DNA from: Aldrovandia affinis
Taxonomy: Eukaryota; Chordata; Actinopteri; Notacanthiformes; Halosauridae
Direction: 5' to 3'
Assembly: GCA_029706075.1 (NCBI GenBank)
Contig: JAINUG010000114.1
Coordinates: 248,001 to 312,000 of the forward strand
DNA length: 64,000 nt
A program made the translations under genes and the position numbers. Of this stretch, positions 1-12,554 are shown piece by piece (the first letter of the stretch is position 1; each line of letters starts with the position of its first letter). The notes under the pieces were generated by a model, which saw only the letters and a program-made list of their open reading frames with translations, searched no databases and was not told the origin of the DNA.

Positions 1-528
1 GAGTCCTTGGGGTTGAGGCTTAACAGAATAAATCATGTTTAATACCAGGGCAGGGCGGGGGATGGAATGTTAATACTATGGGGCAGGTGAGCTCCAGGCC
101 GGTGCCACGAAGCCGGGAGAAAAGAGGAAAGGTGCAATTATGACTATGATAAATATCGGATCCGGGAAAGAGTAGAGTGATAACACTTTTTTCTGACATT
201 AGGTGAGTGGCACAGGATACACAGCTCATTGACCATCCCACCACATCCAGTCCTGAAGGATCATCTTATGATTATTGCTCATTGCACCAGAAGGCTCTAT
301 TGCCCCCTCCACATCTACACCTAATGACTATAAGAGAGACTAAAGAGATGTGTTTTTAACCTAGACTTGAAAATTGAGACCGTGTCTGACTCCTTCACAG
401 AGACGGGTAGACTGTTCCACAGTAAAGGAGCTCTATAGGAGAAAGCTCTGCCACCTGCTGTATTTTTTGATATTCTAGGGACTACCAGGTTGCCTGCATC
501 TTGTGAACGAAGCGAACGTGGGGGATTG
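1..528 (-). mobile_element. L2-like LINE 3' fragment (truncated)
   Basis: Minus-strand remnant of a non-LTR retrotransposon lying in a dmtf1 intron. Positions 321-528 (minus) encode the end of the reverse-transcriptase polyprotein, with the motifs NPPRSLRSQD, FSYRAPLLWNSLP and FKSRLKTHLF. The same protein end is found almost unchanged at 25629-26243 (-) and 39050-39298 (+). The region below 320 is the 3' UTR, shortened by several deletions. The left end is cut by the window edge. The L2 clade assignment is inference from the fish-type 3' end seen in the fuller copies. Confidence 0.75.
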
Positions 529-621
529 TAGGGATTATTACTGTGCCGGATTGAGTCTAACCATGGAATATGCTTGGCTGCGTTCATGCAACAAGAATAG
601 CCATTGTTGGTTTTGTTGCAG

Positions 622-3600
622 ATGCAGAAGAGTTGGGGTCTGACGACATGTTGGAGCCTGCACACAAACGACTCCACCTGTGCAGCGAGGAGGAGCAGCA
701 TGTGTCCGGATCTGCACCCCGCATCTCTGTTGTTACTCTACCCAGTGAGTCTGAATGGCAACCATTACGACCTGAGAAAACATATACATTGTCCCTCTAA
801 GTTAAAATTGTTTTTTTCAGTATATTTTGGGGTTTGTACATATCATAAGTATATACAGTCAGGTCTGAAATGATGGAGACCCTTGATAAAGATGAGCAAA
901 AAAGACTATATAATAAACATTACAGGTTATGTTCCAATGCTGATCTCTGATTGGAACTTTGTGTTATGGTCAGATGAGACCAAAATTGAGGTTTTTGGCC
1001 ATGCACACCAGTGGTGGGTTTTTGCTTCAGAAGGTGAAATGGTGGTCGATCTTTGATGTTGTTTTTGTCTGATTGCAGATTTTGTTTGATGTTATTTAAA
1101 ATAATTATTTTAGGGTTATGAATATACAAAATAATATATTACTTGTTAAAGAAAATATTTTTCTCTGAACAATTGTATTAGTATAAAATAATATAATTTT
1201 AGCATTTTTGAGCATACAATATAGCTCATAACTTGTATTGTTTATTTTATACTTTTTCGCTCACTTTATCAAGGATCTCAATAATTTCAGACCTGACTGT
1301 ATACTGTATGTATAGTTGTCTATGTGCATGTAGACTCTTGTGCTACGATTTAGTGACATAAATGCATAGCAGGGTGAATGATTGTAAAATTGGAGCCTGA
1401 CTTGGATTTAATACCTTTGTCAAGTTTCAGAGAGTGATGAGAGTTTTGAGGTGACGATGACGGCCACCACAGAGATGACAGAGAGTGATATTAGCGATGG
1501 GGCTGTGGCTCAGATTCAGGTATTCTGTGACCTCAGGGTTCTCACTACCTATATGCTGTGTCGTATTGGTCTGCCTACACTGTATATTATTAATATTTGT
1601 AATGCCAATTCATGTAATATGAAGATACTGATAGTTCAGGTTATTTGCATGTCTACTTGTTTTTTTCACCTGATTGAATTAATGATTTTACACCAATGCT
1701 TAGTACAACAAGCGTATGAAAATAGTATTTGAGCCATGTTGTGAAAATGGGCATTTGTGCTTAAACCTGTGCTTCAGTGAAAGGTAAGAATAATGACAGT
1801 TTATCATTTGTAATGCACAGATACTACAGAATGACAGTTCACTCTCCCCCCAGAAGACAGAGGAAGTATCTCCTGTCAGTCAAGCATGGTTTACAACAAA
1901 AGAGGACAAGGACACCCTTGTAAATAAAGGTAGACCTGAAATCTGCATAGATGGGAAGGGAGAATGCCATTCCTGCTTTTAAAAATCTGAAGCATTTTTC
2001 ATGGTTTCCTTTCTGCAGGTCACAAGTGGAAACAGGGTATGTGGTCAAAGGAAGAAATAGACATCCTTATGAGCAATATTGATCAGTATCTGAAGGTAAA
2101 CTTTGATCTCAACTGTGTTCAACTACATGGTCATGATTTGTCATACTGTACTGCGGTTTCTCAAGTAATACCTATCTCATGGGTCATGCATGAAGTGTAT
2201 AGTGTGTCTTGTCTTTTTACTTTAACAATGCTGCTTCCAGTACAGCATATGCATAACAAAACGTCTTCCATCATGTTCTGCTCCACTTCATCCTCTTCCC
2301 ATGTCCCTCCTTTCTCTTCAGAGCCGAGGGATTCAGGATCCTACTGAGATCATCTTTGAAATGTCCAAAGATGAGAGGAAAGACTTTTACAGAAGCATCG
2401 CATGGGGCCTCAACCGCCCTCTCTTCGCAGTGTACAGACGCGTCCTTCGCATGTATGACAACAGGAACCATGTTGGAAAGTGAGTGGTATAATTCCACCA
2501 GCTGAGGTCAGAGGGAGCTGTTGGGGGTTAAAAGGGGTGTAGCTCTGGCATACATTTTTACCTTGTTGCAAATGGCTCTGTTAAACAAAAAGTGCCTGCT
2601 TGGAATTTAGTAATTCAATATTTTTGTCATTCTCTGTTTCGTTTGCTATGGTTACTAGCACAGGGATTGTAGTCCTCCTAAATGGTCGCTTATTATTTGT
2701 AATTGCACAGGTAAATAAAATGAAAAGAAACTTGTTTGTCAGGGAGGTGCATTTTGGTCATCCTGCGCAGACAACCAGAATATGGCCCAGCATAACCTAA
2801 ATGCTCATAAACAAGCATGGTACCACCATCGACAGGTTTATTACTCTGTGAATGGAACCAGGGCACTAAGGTATGTAGCATTGGCAGCCAGTATGTCCAT
2901 AAAAAGTCCATATGAGATCAGCACACCAAACATACAAGCCTATATCACACAACACAAGTTTGGGGTGCTGCCTATGAGCTGGAAATGATGGGTCAGGGAG
3001 AAAATAATTATGAGCCAGAAATAAGCCGAGGTCAACATGGTATGATTGGCCTTGTCACATGGTAGCAATATTCTTTGTCTGAGCATATTATGTCTTTCCA
3101 GATATCAGCTCAACCAACATCTCTGTATAAACCAAGCTGTCTTCCCCAGGCCCTATTGATGTTTGGTATCACAACATGTTCTGTCAATGTTCTGACATAT
3201 ATGACAAATAGGTTATTTAATAGTTCTATGGGATTGTTTTGGGGGGGGAGTTTGTCTGAAAGCAAGTTCAAAGTGTCAATCTGTCACTGTTTACTTGTTC
3301 TACACTATAAAAAAAAAACACTAACCTTTTCTTTCCCAGTGTTACGGGTATGATACGCAGACACCTGCAATGATGTCTATTGCTGTATTACTGCACTGAT
3401 CTTGTGCGCTTACTATGATTGTTCTTACCTTGTATTAATGCACATCTTGTAAGTCGCTCTGGATAAGAGCGTCTGCTAAATTCTTAAAATGTAAAATGTA
3501 AAAATGTAAGTTGTTCCTGTTTTTACAGGTACACCCCTGAGGAAATAGACAAGTTGAAAGAGTAAGTACTGAACATGGATGTCCCAGTAGATGAGCAGAA

Positions 3601-6600
3601 ATGGTAAATTATTTAATGATAAGAGGTAAGGTTGATCATTATATAATATTTATTGATTTCCCTCCAATGTTTCAAAGCATTAATTAAAGGGCATTTAGGG
3701 CGGTTTGTACTCGAAAGAGGTTTTGTAATATTAGCATGTTCTGTTTTTCAGGCTGAGAGTGAAGCACGGTAATGACTGGGCCACCATTGGGGCTGCGCTG
3801 GGAAGAAGTGCTTCCTCTGTAAAAGACCGGTGTAGGCTGATGAAGGACACTTGCAACACAGGTTAGTGTACATAATTTGCACAAATGACCATTCAGTCCT
3901 GGGGAAATTAGATTAGCGTGAATGAACCAGCTTTCTCTGGTGTAATGTCCTTCTCTTAGAGGGTGCCACAGGCTGGTGCAATTACCTTCTCTTGGAGGTT
4001 GACATAGGCCAGCGGTTCTCAAACTATGGGTCGCGACCCCACTTGGGGTCGCCAAAGGGTCATGGTGGGGTCGCCAAAAAATTATTTTATTTTATTTTTT
4101 AACCATAAGCATTTCTTTACATTTTTTTAATGAAAAACAAATTGCCAGTTTTTTCGTAAAATCTGTCTTTTCTGACCGATTATTTTTAATCTACTGACAT
4201 GCATGAGTTTAATCCAACGCATGCGTTTAACGTTACTGCACTACAGCAGTCATAAAAATGGACAAGTTTGTTGTCAGGAGTGGTGCTGGAGGTGAGTCAA
4301 ATTCTAGCAAAAGACCAGCCGAAAATTACAAAAATACAAATAAAACAAAAAGGAATAAAAAGTTATGACCCGAAATTCCTCACCTATGGCTTTACATGGA
4401 CAGGACATGAGGTGGACCCAAGACCACAATGTGTCGTGTGTGGGGAAGTTCTAGCTAACGAGAGCTTTAAGCCATGTAAAATGCAATGCCACTTGCAAAC
4501 TAAACACAGCGCATTACAAGCAAAGCCGCTAGATTTCTTTCAGAGGAAACAAAAAGTTTTACAAGGACAGAAAACCGCAACAGCAACAACTGCAACCAGC
4601 AAAAACTGCAACAGCAGCAAACGAACGGGGCTACAGGCTTCATTTGTCGTCGCACATTGGATCGCGAAGACCGGTCATTTTTATTTTTCATAAAGATATA
4701 GCCTGTGAATGTACTGTATTTGCTACTATTAAGTCTGTTTTATTTGTTTTTCATAAAGATATAGCCTGTGAATGCATTTGCTACTATTTTGGAAATAGAC
4801 CACCAATATATGTTTCTGGACTAAAGTTTTTCAGCGTTGTAATTGCACTATCATTTATGTATGGGTTCGCGATTTTTTCCCACCCATGAAATGGGGTCGT
4901 GGAGTAAAATTTTTTGAGAAACCCTGACATAGGCTGATGTAGTGACCTTTTCTTGGAGGTTGACATAAGCTGATGCAGTGACCTTTTCTTGGAAGTTGAC
5001 ATAGAATGAAGTACTGACTTTTTCTTGGAGATTGACACAGGCTGGTATAATGACTGGTGTCTCGCAAAGCCTGACATAGGCAGTTGACTGGCCATTTCTC
5101 AGAGGTTGATAGGCTGGTGTAATGACCTTCTCTCAAAGCCTGACACACGGTGCCTTCTCGCTGACAGGGAAGTGGACGGAAGAGGAGGAGCGGCGGCTAG
5201 CAGAGGTGGTCCATGAGCTGACGGGCACAGAGCCAGGCCACACCGTCACCCAGGGTGTGTCCTGGGCCTCTGTGGCCGACCTGGTGGGCACACGGTCGGA
5301 GAAGCAGTGCCGCTCCAAGTGGCTCAACTACCTCAACTGGAAACAGAGCGGTGGGACCGAGTGGACCAAGGAGGACGATATGAACCTGATCAAACGGTAA
5401 TGCCGCGCCCTCTGTCTTTGCATTTCATCAATACATCAATCAGACACACTGAATTGACTAAATGAGTACAGCAGTGGTCATTTTACAAGACCTATGGTAG
5501 GACTTTTGAGAAAACAAACCCAAGGAAAATTGTTTGGTTTAACACACCACATCATTATTAACTCACAATTTAGGACTATTAACTAAACCGGGAAACAAGG
5601 GTGCAGCCCCCTCTTGCGGTAGGCTTGCGCCCTCTTACCAAAATGCTGTCTCTGGATGTTTACAACTCTTGTCATACTTATGTGAAAAACATGCATACGC
5701 GTTTAAAACAAACTAATTAAGCTCTATTACGATATCAAAATAATGGTACAGTATCGTCAGATCGACCGTGAAACATCACAAACTGCTTGAATTTCCACGT
5801 ATCTTGGGCATGTTGTTGTTGTTGTTGTTTGCTACCCTGGTGCCACTTTAACTTCCCAGGGATCCTCACAAGACTTTATTGGTATTGCACTGTACTGTAT
5901 TGGTGGAATGGTGGAAAGATTTGCCAGTCAGACAGCCTCAGACTGCACCACTTCTATCTGAAAATGTAGCTCTTGCCACTCCGCTCCCGCGCCTTCACTA
6001 TCATGCTCAAAATTTCTAGAAAACCCCTGGTTTTTACAGTAAAGTTGGTTTCAGGCCCTTAATAAAAATGCATTGGCTTGAGTTCAAGACACACCATTGG
6101 GTCTTGTTGTATTGGCTGCAGGATTGCGGAGCTGGAGGTGGAGGATGAAAACGAGATCAACTGGGACATTTTGTCTGGGGGCTGGAGCAGTGTCCGCTCT
6201 CCTCAGTGGCTGCGCAGTAAATGGTGGACGATCAAGAGACAGGTCTCCAACCACAAGGACCTCCCCTTTTCTGGTCAGTGCTATGTTTCATCACCAGACC
6301 AAACTATTCCGCACCTTCAGGAGCATTGAATTTAGAAGGACTAAATTAGGCCTTAAAGGACAAAAGTTAACTTCCCCATTGAGTCTGATCAATGCTGTTC
6401 TGTTTCTTGGGATTTTAACCAATAGTTACTGGAGGAAAATATATGTCATCATCGATGATGCAGTCACCAAATCTGCATTTTTATTTTACCATGTTCCTCC
6501 CACAGTACTGCTCAAAGGTTTGCAGGACCTGGCAGAGAACCAGCTGCCCTTCGGTAAGGTGGTGATGGCGGCACCACGGACCCCGGGCAGCAGCTCCCCT

Positions 6601-9600
6601 TCTTCACTCCAGCAGGTGCAGATCCGCGTGGCGCGCCTGGACGAGAGCACCAGCACCTCCCACAGCCCTGTGGCGGCACTGCAGATACCCGTTCAGATCC
6701 CTGTTCAGATCACACATGTTTGTAAGTGTGTGATTATATTGGTGGGGAGGCTGTGGATAACTGTCTGTGTAAATGGGGAGACTGTGGGTTTAATGTGCAT
6801 GTGAGAGGTGAGATGATGTGATGCTGTGTATATGAGTGGGCAGGCTGTGTTTGTGTGTGTGTGTGTGTGTGCGTGCGTGGGGGGGGTGGCTGTGGGGGTG
6901 GCTGTGGGGCCATATGGGGAGATTGTTGGATTACTGTGTGCTAAAGACACATTTAGCACTGCTAGTACCTGCTTGTGTCTCCACTACCCTGTGCCAAAAG
7001 TGCAGTGGCATGATTGACACCGCTCTTTCTTGTCACAAAGTTTTAAACCAGATGAAGATGTCTTTTTAACTCATCTTTCTGTCTGTCCATGAAGCGCCCT
7101 CAGATACCTCAGCGGCTGCTAATGATGCAGAGACTATAACACTAAATGCCGGAACCCTGCAGACATTTGAAATTTTACCTGTAAGCTTTGGTTTTTCACA
7201 AACATATATATGCAAGGTTGTATAAGGGAAATATTGATATTGTAATTTTCCTTAAGGACTAAAATAATAAATATGCAAAAGAGACATAATTATACTGTCT
7301 CGGCATTATTGGCATTGTAAACAGTATGTCAGTGATTTAAGTATTGTGAACATTATATAACATAAATGCTGTATCTGGCCTGACGATCATATTCCCTTTG
7401 CTCTACAGTCTTTCCACCTACAGCCAACGGGGACTCCTGGGACATACTACATCCAGACGGGTTCCAACCAGGGCCTTCCACTAACACTGGCAGCCAGCCC
7501 CACTGTCACCCTGACAGCTGCTGCCTCGCCCTCGTCCCCAGAACAAATCATTGTACACGCCCTGTCTGTGAGTATATACACACAAGTTTTTATTCACACC
7601 CTTGATGAAGATTAACAAAAGAGCTAATATAAAGTAAACTATATAAGTAATGAGCTTTATTTTATGCTCACAAAATGCAGAAAATTATATTCTTTAATAA
7701 TAATGCCTTGGCATGAACCACAATCGAACAGTTCACGAATTAATATATTTTTTCCCAGAAAATTCAAGAATCACAAATATTTACACCCCTGTTATCAGTA
7801 CTTTGTGGTTCCATGTTCCAAGATCCACCACCATGTTTCACCATAGGCATGAGGTGCTTCTCAACATTACTTGCATTCTTTGGACACCAAACATAATCCT
7901 GATGTGCATGTCCAAAAAGCTCGATTTTTGTTTCATCTGACCATAAGACATGGTTTAAATTGTAGTAAGATATAGTTTGGCGAAATTCAAGATGCCTTTT
8001 TTGGTGAATTCTCTTCCTTCTTGCAACTCTGCCATAAAGGCCATTGTCATGTAGGTGTCGTCGATTGGTAGCTTTAGACATCTTGTAACCCCAAGATGGC
8101 AGGATCTTGAACTGTGTCCCTTGGATTTATTTTTGCCTCTCAAACCATCCATCTCACGGCACGTGGGGGCAACTTAGACTTGCATCCTCTACCTGGCAGG
8201 TTAGCCACTGTTCCAGTGGCCTTAAACTTATAATCGACACAACAGTGGAAAGCGATATCTTTAACTTTTTAGTGATTTTTTGTAGCCATCTCCTGATCTG
8301 TAGAGGTCAGTAACCTTTTGTCTGATGCTTTCAGGGAGTTCTTTGCCTTTCACGATGATGGATGACCACTGTATTTCAAACATGTGTTCCCTTCTTTTCA
8401 TACCCTACGGAAACAGGAAACCATTATAGGCCACTGTATAGTTCCATAACCTTCCAATGAACTTCAAATAAGTTGTATATTTATGAAGATTTGTTTTTGT
8501 TGGATTAAACTTAAAATTATAGTTATAGGTGTGAATAATTGTGATCCAGATGTTTTCAGGAAAAAACAATAATAAAACAAAATGTTTTTCTGAATGATTG
8601 TATTAGTATTGTAGGTTTATACCATCTCTTTTGTTCATCTTTATCAAGGGTGTAAATAAAAACTAGTTTGTGAGTCCACTGTAAATATAAATATATGTGA
8701 GTAAATATGTATATAAATGAAAATTCTATAATTATCATGCTTAAACATAAATATGCAATTATTAAAATAATATTTGGTAAGCTACATCCCAGGTTTGAAT
8801 TATAGAAGGACAGGATTTATTAGTACATTCAACAGAGCATGAATGTTTTTGGAATGGTTAAGAAGCTTTGCACTTTTTATAAACTAGTTTGTGTGGTTGC
8901 TCTCATTAGGTCATTTAAAGTTGCTTGCGTTTTGTTTTATTATTTGCTATTTTGCCGTATTGAGTGGATGTATTTTTCTAATGGGGTTGTGCATGCATTT
9001 CCTTTTGTTTGTTTTTATTTTTTGATACTTTTTTTGTAGTTTATTGGGGACAGGATATTAGCCTTTGGCTACAAACACTTAATGCATTGTAACATTTTTT
9101 TTTTTTTTTTTTTTTGCTATGTCCCTGGCAAAGAACTAAATAAATAAATAAAGAGAAGACTCACAAGTGATACTGAAAATAAAAAAATGTAATGGTTGTA
9201 AATGGGGGGAGGATCAATCCTTACAATGCTAAAAAGTTGGTACTATAAATTGTGGGCATTTTTGTTAGACATTGCAAGAATTTAAATATCCAACCAAACA
9301 CTTACCCTGGGTTAATTTTCAAATACTAATTACTTTTTCATAATATTCTAATTCTATTTTTACAGAGAAATGCTCTAGGTGCCCTTTAAGTCAAGATCTG
9401 TTGTTCATGCGTTTCACCCTCTAGCCGGATAACTTGCTCAGCTCCAACGAGAACGTCACCGTGCAGATGTCCCACCCTGGCGTCATTATCCAGACAGTGT
9501 CCTCAGATGACCTCACCTCCCCAGAGTCCCTCAGCCAGTCGGAGCTGACTGTGGGGCACTCTGTCCTGGCTGGCACAGAGGATGCTCCGGGGGCAGAGTC

Positions 9601-10535
9601 CTTTAGCTCAGACGTGAACCTGAACAAGGGGGGCGGAGACGCGGGGAATCCCCAGAGACACGGGTCAGAGCAGGAGGAGAACAGTGACTCAGAGGGAGTG
9701 AAATTCCTCCACAATCCTCAGGTGGAGCCTCCAGACCACCTGACTGAGACAGGGGATGGACAAGAGCACCTGACCGACACATTCTCAGCAGAGGTATGGA
9801 CAGGACTGACCCTGTGTCTACATCAGGGGTGGACAACTCCATTCCTGTAAGGCCGGTGTGTATGCAGGTTTTTGTTTCCACCAATTACCCTGGAAAAAAT
9901 TGGGAATTCTCTGTATACACCAATACCGGTTTACTTGTAGATCGGACCACAGCAAAATGTTTCACATAGTGACACAAGAACAGTCTTCATCCATCATTTA
10001 TTAGCTTATTAAGAAAAGTAACTAAAATGTCAGTTCACGCAGACTTCTCCCAACAGACTTTGGATTCTCCGACCATGGAAGAACATGTGGTGGAGGGAAC
10101 GATAGGAGAAGGCACAGTGCTGATCGTCCCCTCCCCCAACAGCTTCATCCAGACCGCCGATGACATTGATAGTGACAGTGTCCTGCCCTTAACCACACTG
10201 ACAGGTGAGAATGATGCCTCTGATTTACTGGATTCTAACAGACCGATGGATTTTTCCGTCAGTGCATTGTTTATAAAGGCAGTGGCTCTGTGTGCATGGG
10301 TGAATGTGTCTCTCCCTCAGGGGAAACAACACTCATATCTATGCAGCCGGAATGTATTTGACATCCATTCAGTGTACGTGGAAATGTTGCTTTACCTTCT
10401 GGTAGTGATACTTGTAGGGATTCATTTGTGTCAGTTTGCATTGGTTTTGTGTTAATACCACTGTGCTTTTTGCATCTCTACTATCTATCTATTCCAGATC
10501 CTATACTTGAAAATCAGGGGGAGAGTTCTGACTGA
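622..10535 (+). CDS. dmtf1: Cyclin-D-binding Myb-like transcription factor 1 (DMTF1/DMP1), 5' end outside window
   Basis: Nuclear transcription factor of the DMP1 family; in mammals it binds cyclin D and activates the ARF-p53 axis. Coding exons: 622-744, 1431-1519, 1821-1929, 2019-2095, 2322-2479, 3529-3561, 3752-3861, 5168-5396, 6122-6273, 6506-6721, 7095-7180, 7409-7567, 9425-9793, 10057-10204, 10498-10535. All introns are GT-AG and all phases join, giving about 698 residues plus stop; human is 760. The start codon and about 40 N-terminal residues lie upstream. Visible parts are an acidic N-terminus (EPAHKRLHLC), a pre-Myb block (MWSKEEIDIL, WGLNRPLFAVYRR), Myb repeats (HGNDWATIGAALGRSASSVK; GKWTEEEERRLAEV to CRSKWLNYLNWKQSGG; WSSVRSPQWLRSKWW) and a Ser/Thr/Gln-rich activation region (LQIPVQITHV, TLQTFEILP, EQIIVHALS). 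The last exon has a 4-bp tandem TGAC duplication that brings in an early stop (see findings). The recognition is from conserved family sequence, and tmem243 downstream supports it. Confidence 0.96.
854..1301 (+). mobile_element. Tc1/mariner non-autonomous element
   Basis: A 448-bp internally deleted Tc1-like element in a dmtf1 intron. It begins TACAGTCAGGTCTGAAAT and ends with the matching inverted terminal repeat ATTTCAGACCTGACTGTA, at TA dinucleotides. The middle (about 958-1006) still encodes the transposase piece VLWSDETKIEVFGHAH, whose first Asp belongs to the DDE catalytic core. The rest of the transposase is gone, so it could only move with help from another element. Confidence 0.88.
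3318..3505 (+). mobile_element. SINE-like repeat, copy 1
   Basis: A dispersed repeat of about 185 bp in a dmtf1 intron. A near-identical copy lies at 21271-21450, differing at only a few bases. Its 3' part has the fish repeat tail GTAAGTCGCTCTGGATAAG followed by AGCGTCTGCTAAAT, also found at 29675-29710, 55575-55608, 49919-49942 (inverted) and about 57795-57820 (inverted). No tRNA A/B boxes are clear in this copy, so it may be a tail-bearing relative rather than a full SINE. Confidence 0.7.
3930..5155 (+). repeat. Minisatellite (about 36-40 bp unit) split by a hAT insertion
   Basis: Degenerate tandem units built on CTTGGAGGTTGACATAGGC-TGATGTAGTGACC. About two units lie left of the hAT element (3930-4009) and about six to the right (4927-5155). 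The array runs to within roughly 15 bp of the splice acceptor of the dmtf1 Myb exon at 5168. Both sides have the same unit, so the array existed before the hAT inserted. Confidence 0.8.
4010..4926 (+). mobile_element. hAT (Charlie/ZBED-like) element with BED-finger ORF
   Basis: A 917-bp hAT insertion with perfect 8-bp target duplications ACATAGGC at 4002-4009 and 4927-4934. Ends are CAGCGGTTCTCAAACTATGG and TTTTTTGAGAAACCCTG, imperfect inverted repeats of the Charlie type. Positions 4268-4693 hold an open frame with a BED-type zinc finger: CVVCGEVLANE followed by MQCHLQTKHSALQ, spacing Cys-x2-Cys and His-x4-His, then a Lys/Gln-rich tract. The catalytic transposase body is absent, so it is non-autonomous. 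Its copy number and helper are unknown. Confidence 0.9.
6848..6910 (+). repeat. GT-rich microsatellite
   Basis: A (GT)n tract followed by GTGGCTGTGGGG-type imperfect repeats in the dmtf1 intron between coding exons 6506-6721 and 7095-7180. Open frames across it are translations of the repeat. Confidence 0.85.
7574..8683 (-). mobile_element. Tc1-like transposon relic (minus strand)
   Basis: About 1.1 kb between inverted ends TTTTTATTCACACCCTTGAT (left) and ATCAAGGGTGTAAATAAAAA (right, about 8644-8663). It lies in the dmtf1 intron just after the donor at 7568. The minus strand at 7764-8081 encodes transposase with the motifs NRRHLHDNGLYGRVARRK and LNHVLWSDETKIELFGH, including the first catalytic Asp. 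Downstream coding is interrupted by frameshifts, so it is a dead copy. Another end of the same family sits at 12555-12760. Confidence 0.88.
9824..9910 (+). mobile_element. hAT-like MITE fragment
   Basis: A short stretch beginning CAGGGGTGGACAACTCCATT and followed by GCAGGTTTTTGTTTCCACCA. This is the common terminal sequence of non-autonomous hAT elements in fish. Only one end is seen, right after the donor of the dmtf1 exon ending at 9793, so it is truncated. Confidence 0.55.
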
Positions 10536-12500
10536 CATCATTGGCCCATCACTTGACAGCCTCACTCAAGTGGATTCGAAGGAGGCGGACAGACCGGAAG
10601 ACAACAAAATCCCTACTGTCATAAACACGGAGGAGTGCTGGCTACAAATCATGCACAGGCTCTTTCTGTTGTGTTGGCAACCCCAAGATGTGTAGGGACA
10701 TGCAAGCTTTTTTCCATTTTTACACTAATGGGTGAAAAGACGACTGTGATTTTCTGAGTTGGTCTAGTTAATGAAGTTTATTGAAGGTGGTTTGTTGGGT
10801 GCACAGTCAAATCCTGTAATGTGGCAGATGACTCCTTATGCAGTACTGTATGTCAGAGGAATCAGTGTTGATGGTTGGGCCTGCAATGGCAAATGCACAT
10901 GAGAAAACGGCACATGCTATTCCCTAAAATGTACTGTAGTTGAAGATTAACAGGTTTTGGTATCCTAGGTGTGTCTTTTCAAAGACATAAACCTATTTAA
11001 CACTTTGAACACTGCAGACAAAAAAATGTCAGTACTCCTAATAAGATCTTTGATCTTCAGCTCAGTTATTTTATTAAATCTTGGACCTAATCTTTTCTTT
11101 TTTTTTTAACTTAATACAGCTTTCCTTTGAGAGTTCCCTCTTGTTGTAACCAGGTATGTGCTGGTCTGGTTTGACATGTTTGTCTGGGTTAACTACTCTT
11201 CATTCTTGCCGTAGGGCATGATCAATATGTGTAAACTCATGTTTACTTCCATCTGCTCAAGTCTTAAGGTATACATTTCAACCAATTCATTCTGGATTGA
11301 GGAATTTCAGCTCAACATCATGTGTGAGGCGAGGAAGCAGTGAACGGCAGTGAGCAGCTGACAAGAATGAAGACCATGTGAAACCTGATATTCCTAACAG
11401 ATTATAATGAAGACAGGCCATTCCATATATCAGACCATGTCACTTGCCTGTAACAGAGACTGAATCTCAACATGGTTGTCTGCCAAGTCTTGAAGTATCC
11501 CAGTCTCTGACACGACAGCAAATTCCAACAAGATATTCTGTTCATTTATGACCGAGTGAAGAATTGCTTCCTAGTGTCGTTATGAAATTTACTTAAAACT
11601 AATTTCAACCTTTATCCCATGGTTCAGCTCAACCTTAAATAACCTTTGCAGGCCACATTATTTGCACCTTTTGAAATGTAAGCATTTAAAACAGGTTGTG
11701 GTGATGAAGATAAAGCAACATGTGCCACTCTGACCTGGTAACCTATGGTTGGACAAATGAAATCCCATGTGGGTGAAACCATGCGTTTGCTTTTTGTTTC
11801 TCCGTAACGTGGGATGACATTATATTCATGTGGATCTCAGACAGGAGTTTCCCCATTACCTGCACCTACATGAATGCAAACATGGAACAGTAGTGTAGTA
11901 ACGTGTCCCATTAATATCCAGTAAGGATTGTATGAGGTACAATTTCTTAACATTGCTGAACTTACTGTAAGTAGTTCCTTCTTCAAACATTAGTTGTCAT
12001 GTGAAGTTGCACTGTGTTCACTGACAGTTTCCATTACATAGCAAAGTGTGTTAATGTGTTGGCAGGTATTTGGGGGTGCGCAAGACTTGATATGGCCATC
12101 TGTGGTGCATCCACATCAGAGGTCTAGAAATGAAGACCCATGAGATGATAGGTCTAAGTTCGGTAAACATGGTGCTGAAGTGGTGTGTCGTCTGAGGTTT
12201 ATTTCCCTCTTGCAGCTTAAATGCCGATTACAGCTTTGATTTTCTATGTTGTTAATGAGCACTTACAACATACATTATTTCCTCAGTGTTTCCCCAATTA
12301 ATATTTATACTTTATCAGGGTTTCATATCTTGCACTGGTCCTGTGCCTTTATCAGTTACAGGATGTTGTCACAGCTACTTCCAAAAGCCTGTGTAGACTA
12401 GCTCAATAATTTATCAGAGAAATGAATTTGTTTGTATGGTTTTGTGTTTATTTATTAAAACTTTAAAAAGCAACTTAAGTGTCTTGAGTAAATATATGGC
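10536..12500 (+). other. dmtf1 3' UTR and downstream spacer
   Basis: No further coding exon is visible. The old reading frame stays open past the early stop to 10695. A candidate polyadenylation signal ATTAAA lies at 12454-12459. From about 12500 the sequence passes into a Tc1 fragment and then toward the 3' end of the convergent tmem243. Confidence 0.6.
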
Positions 12501-12554
12501 TGTAATGATAATTTGATATGTGTAATGGCTGTTTTCCACTGTGTTTGACAGGCA

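Noticed and set aside
6097-6804. 235-residue plus-strand frame
   Set aside because: Runs unspliced through dmtf1 exons and introns in a frame other than the conserved one.
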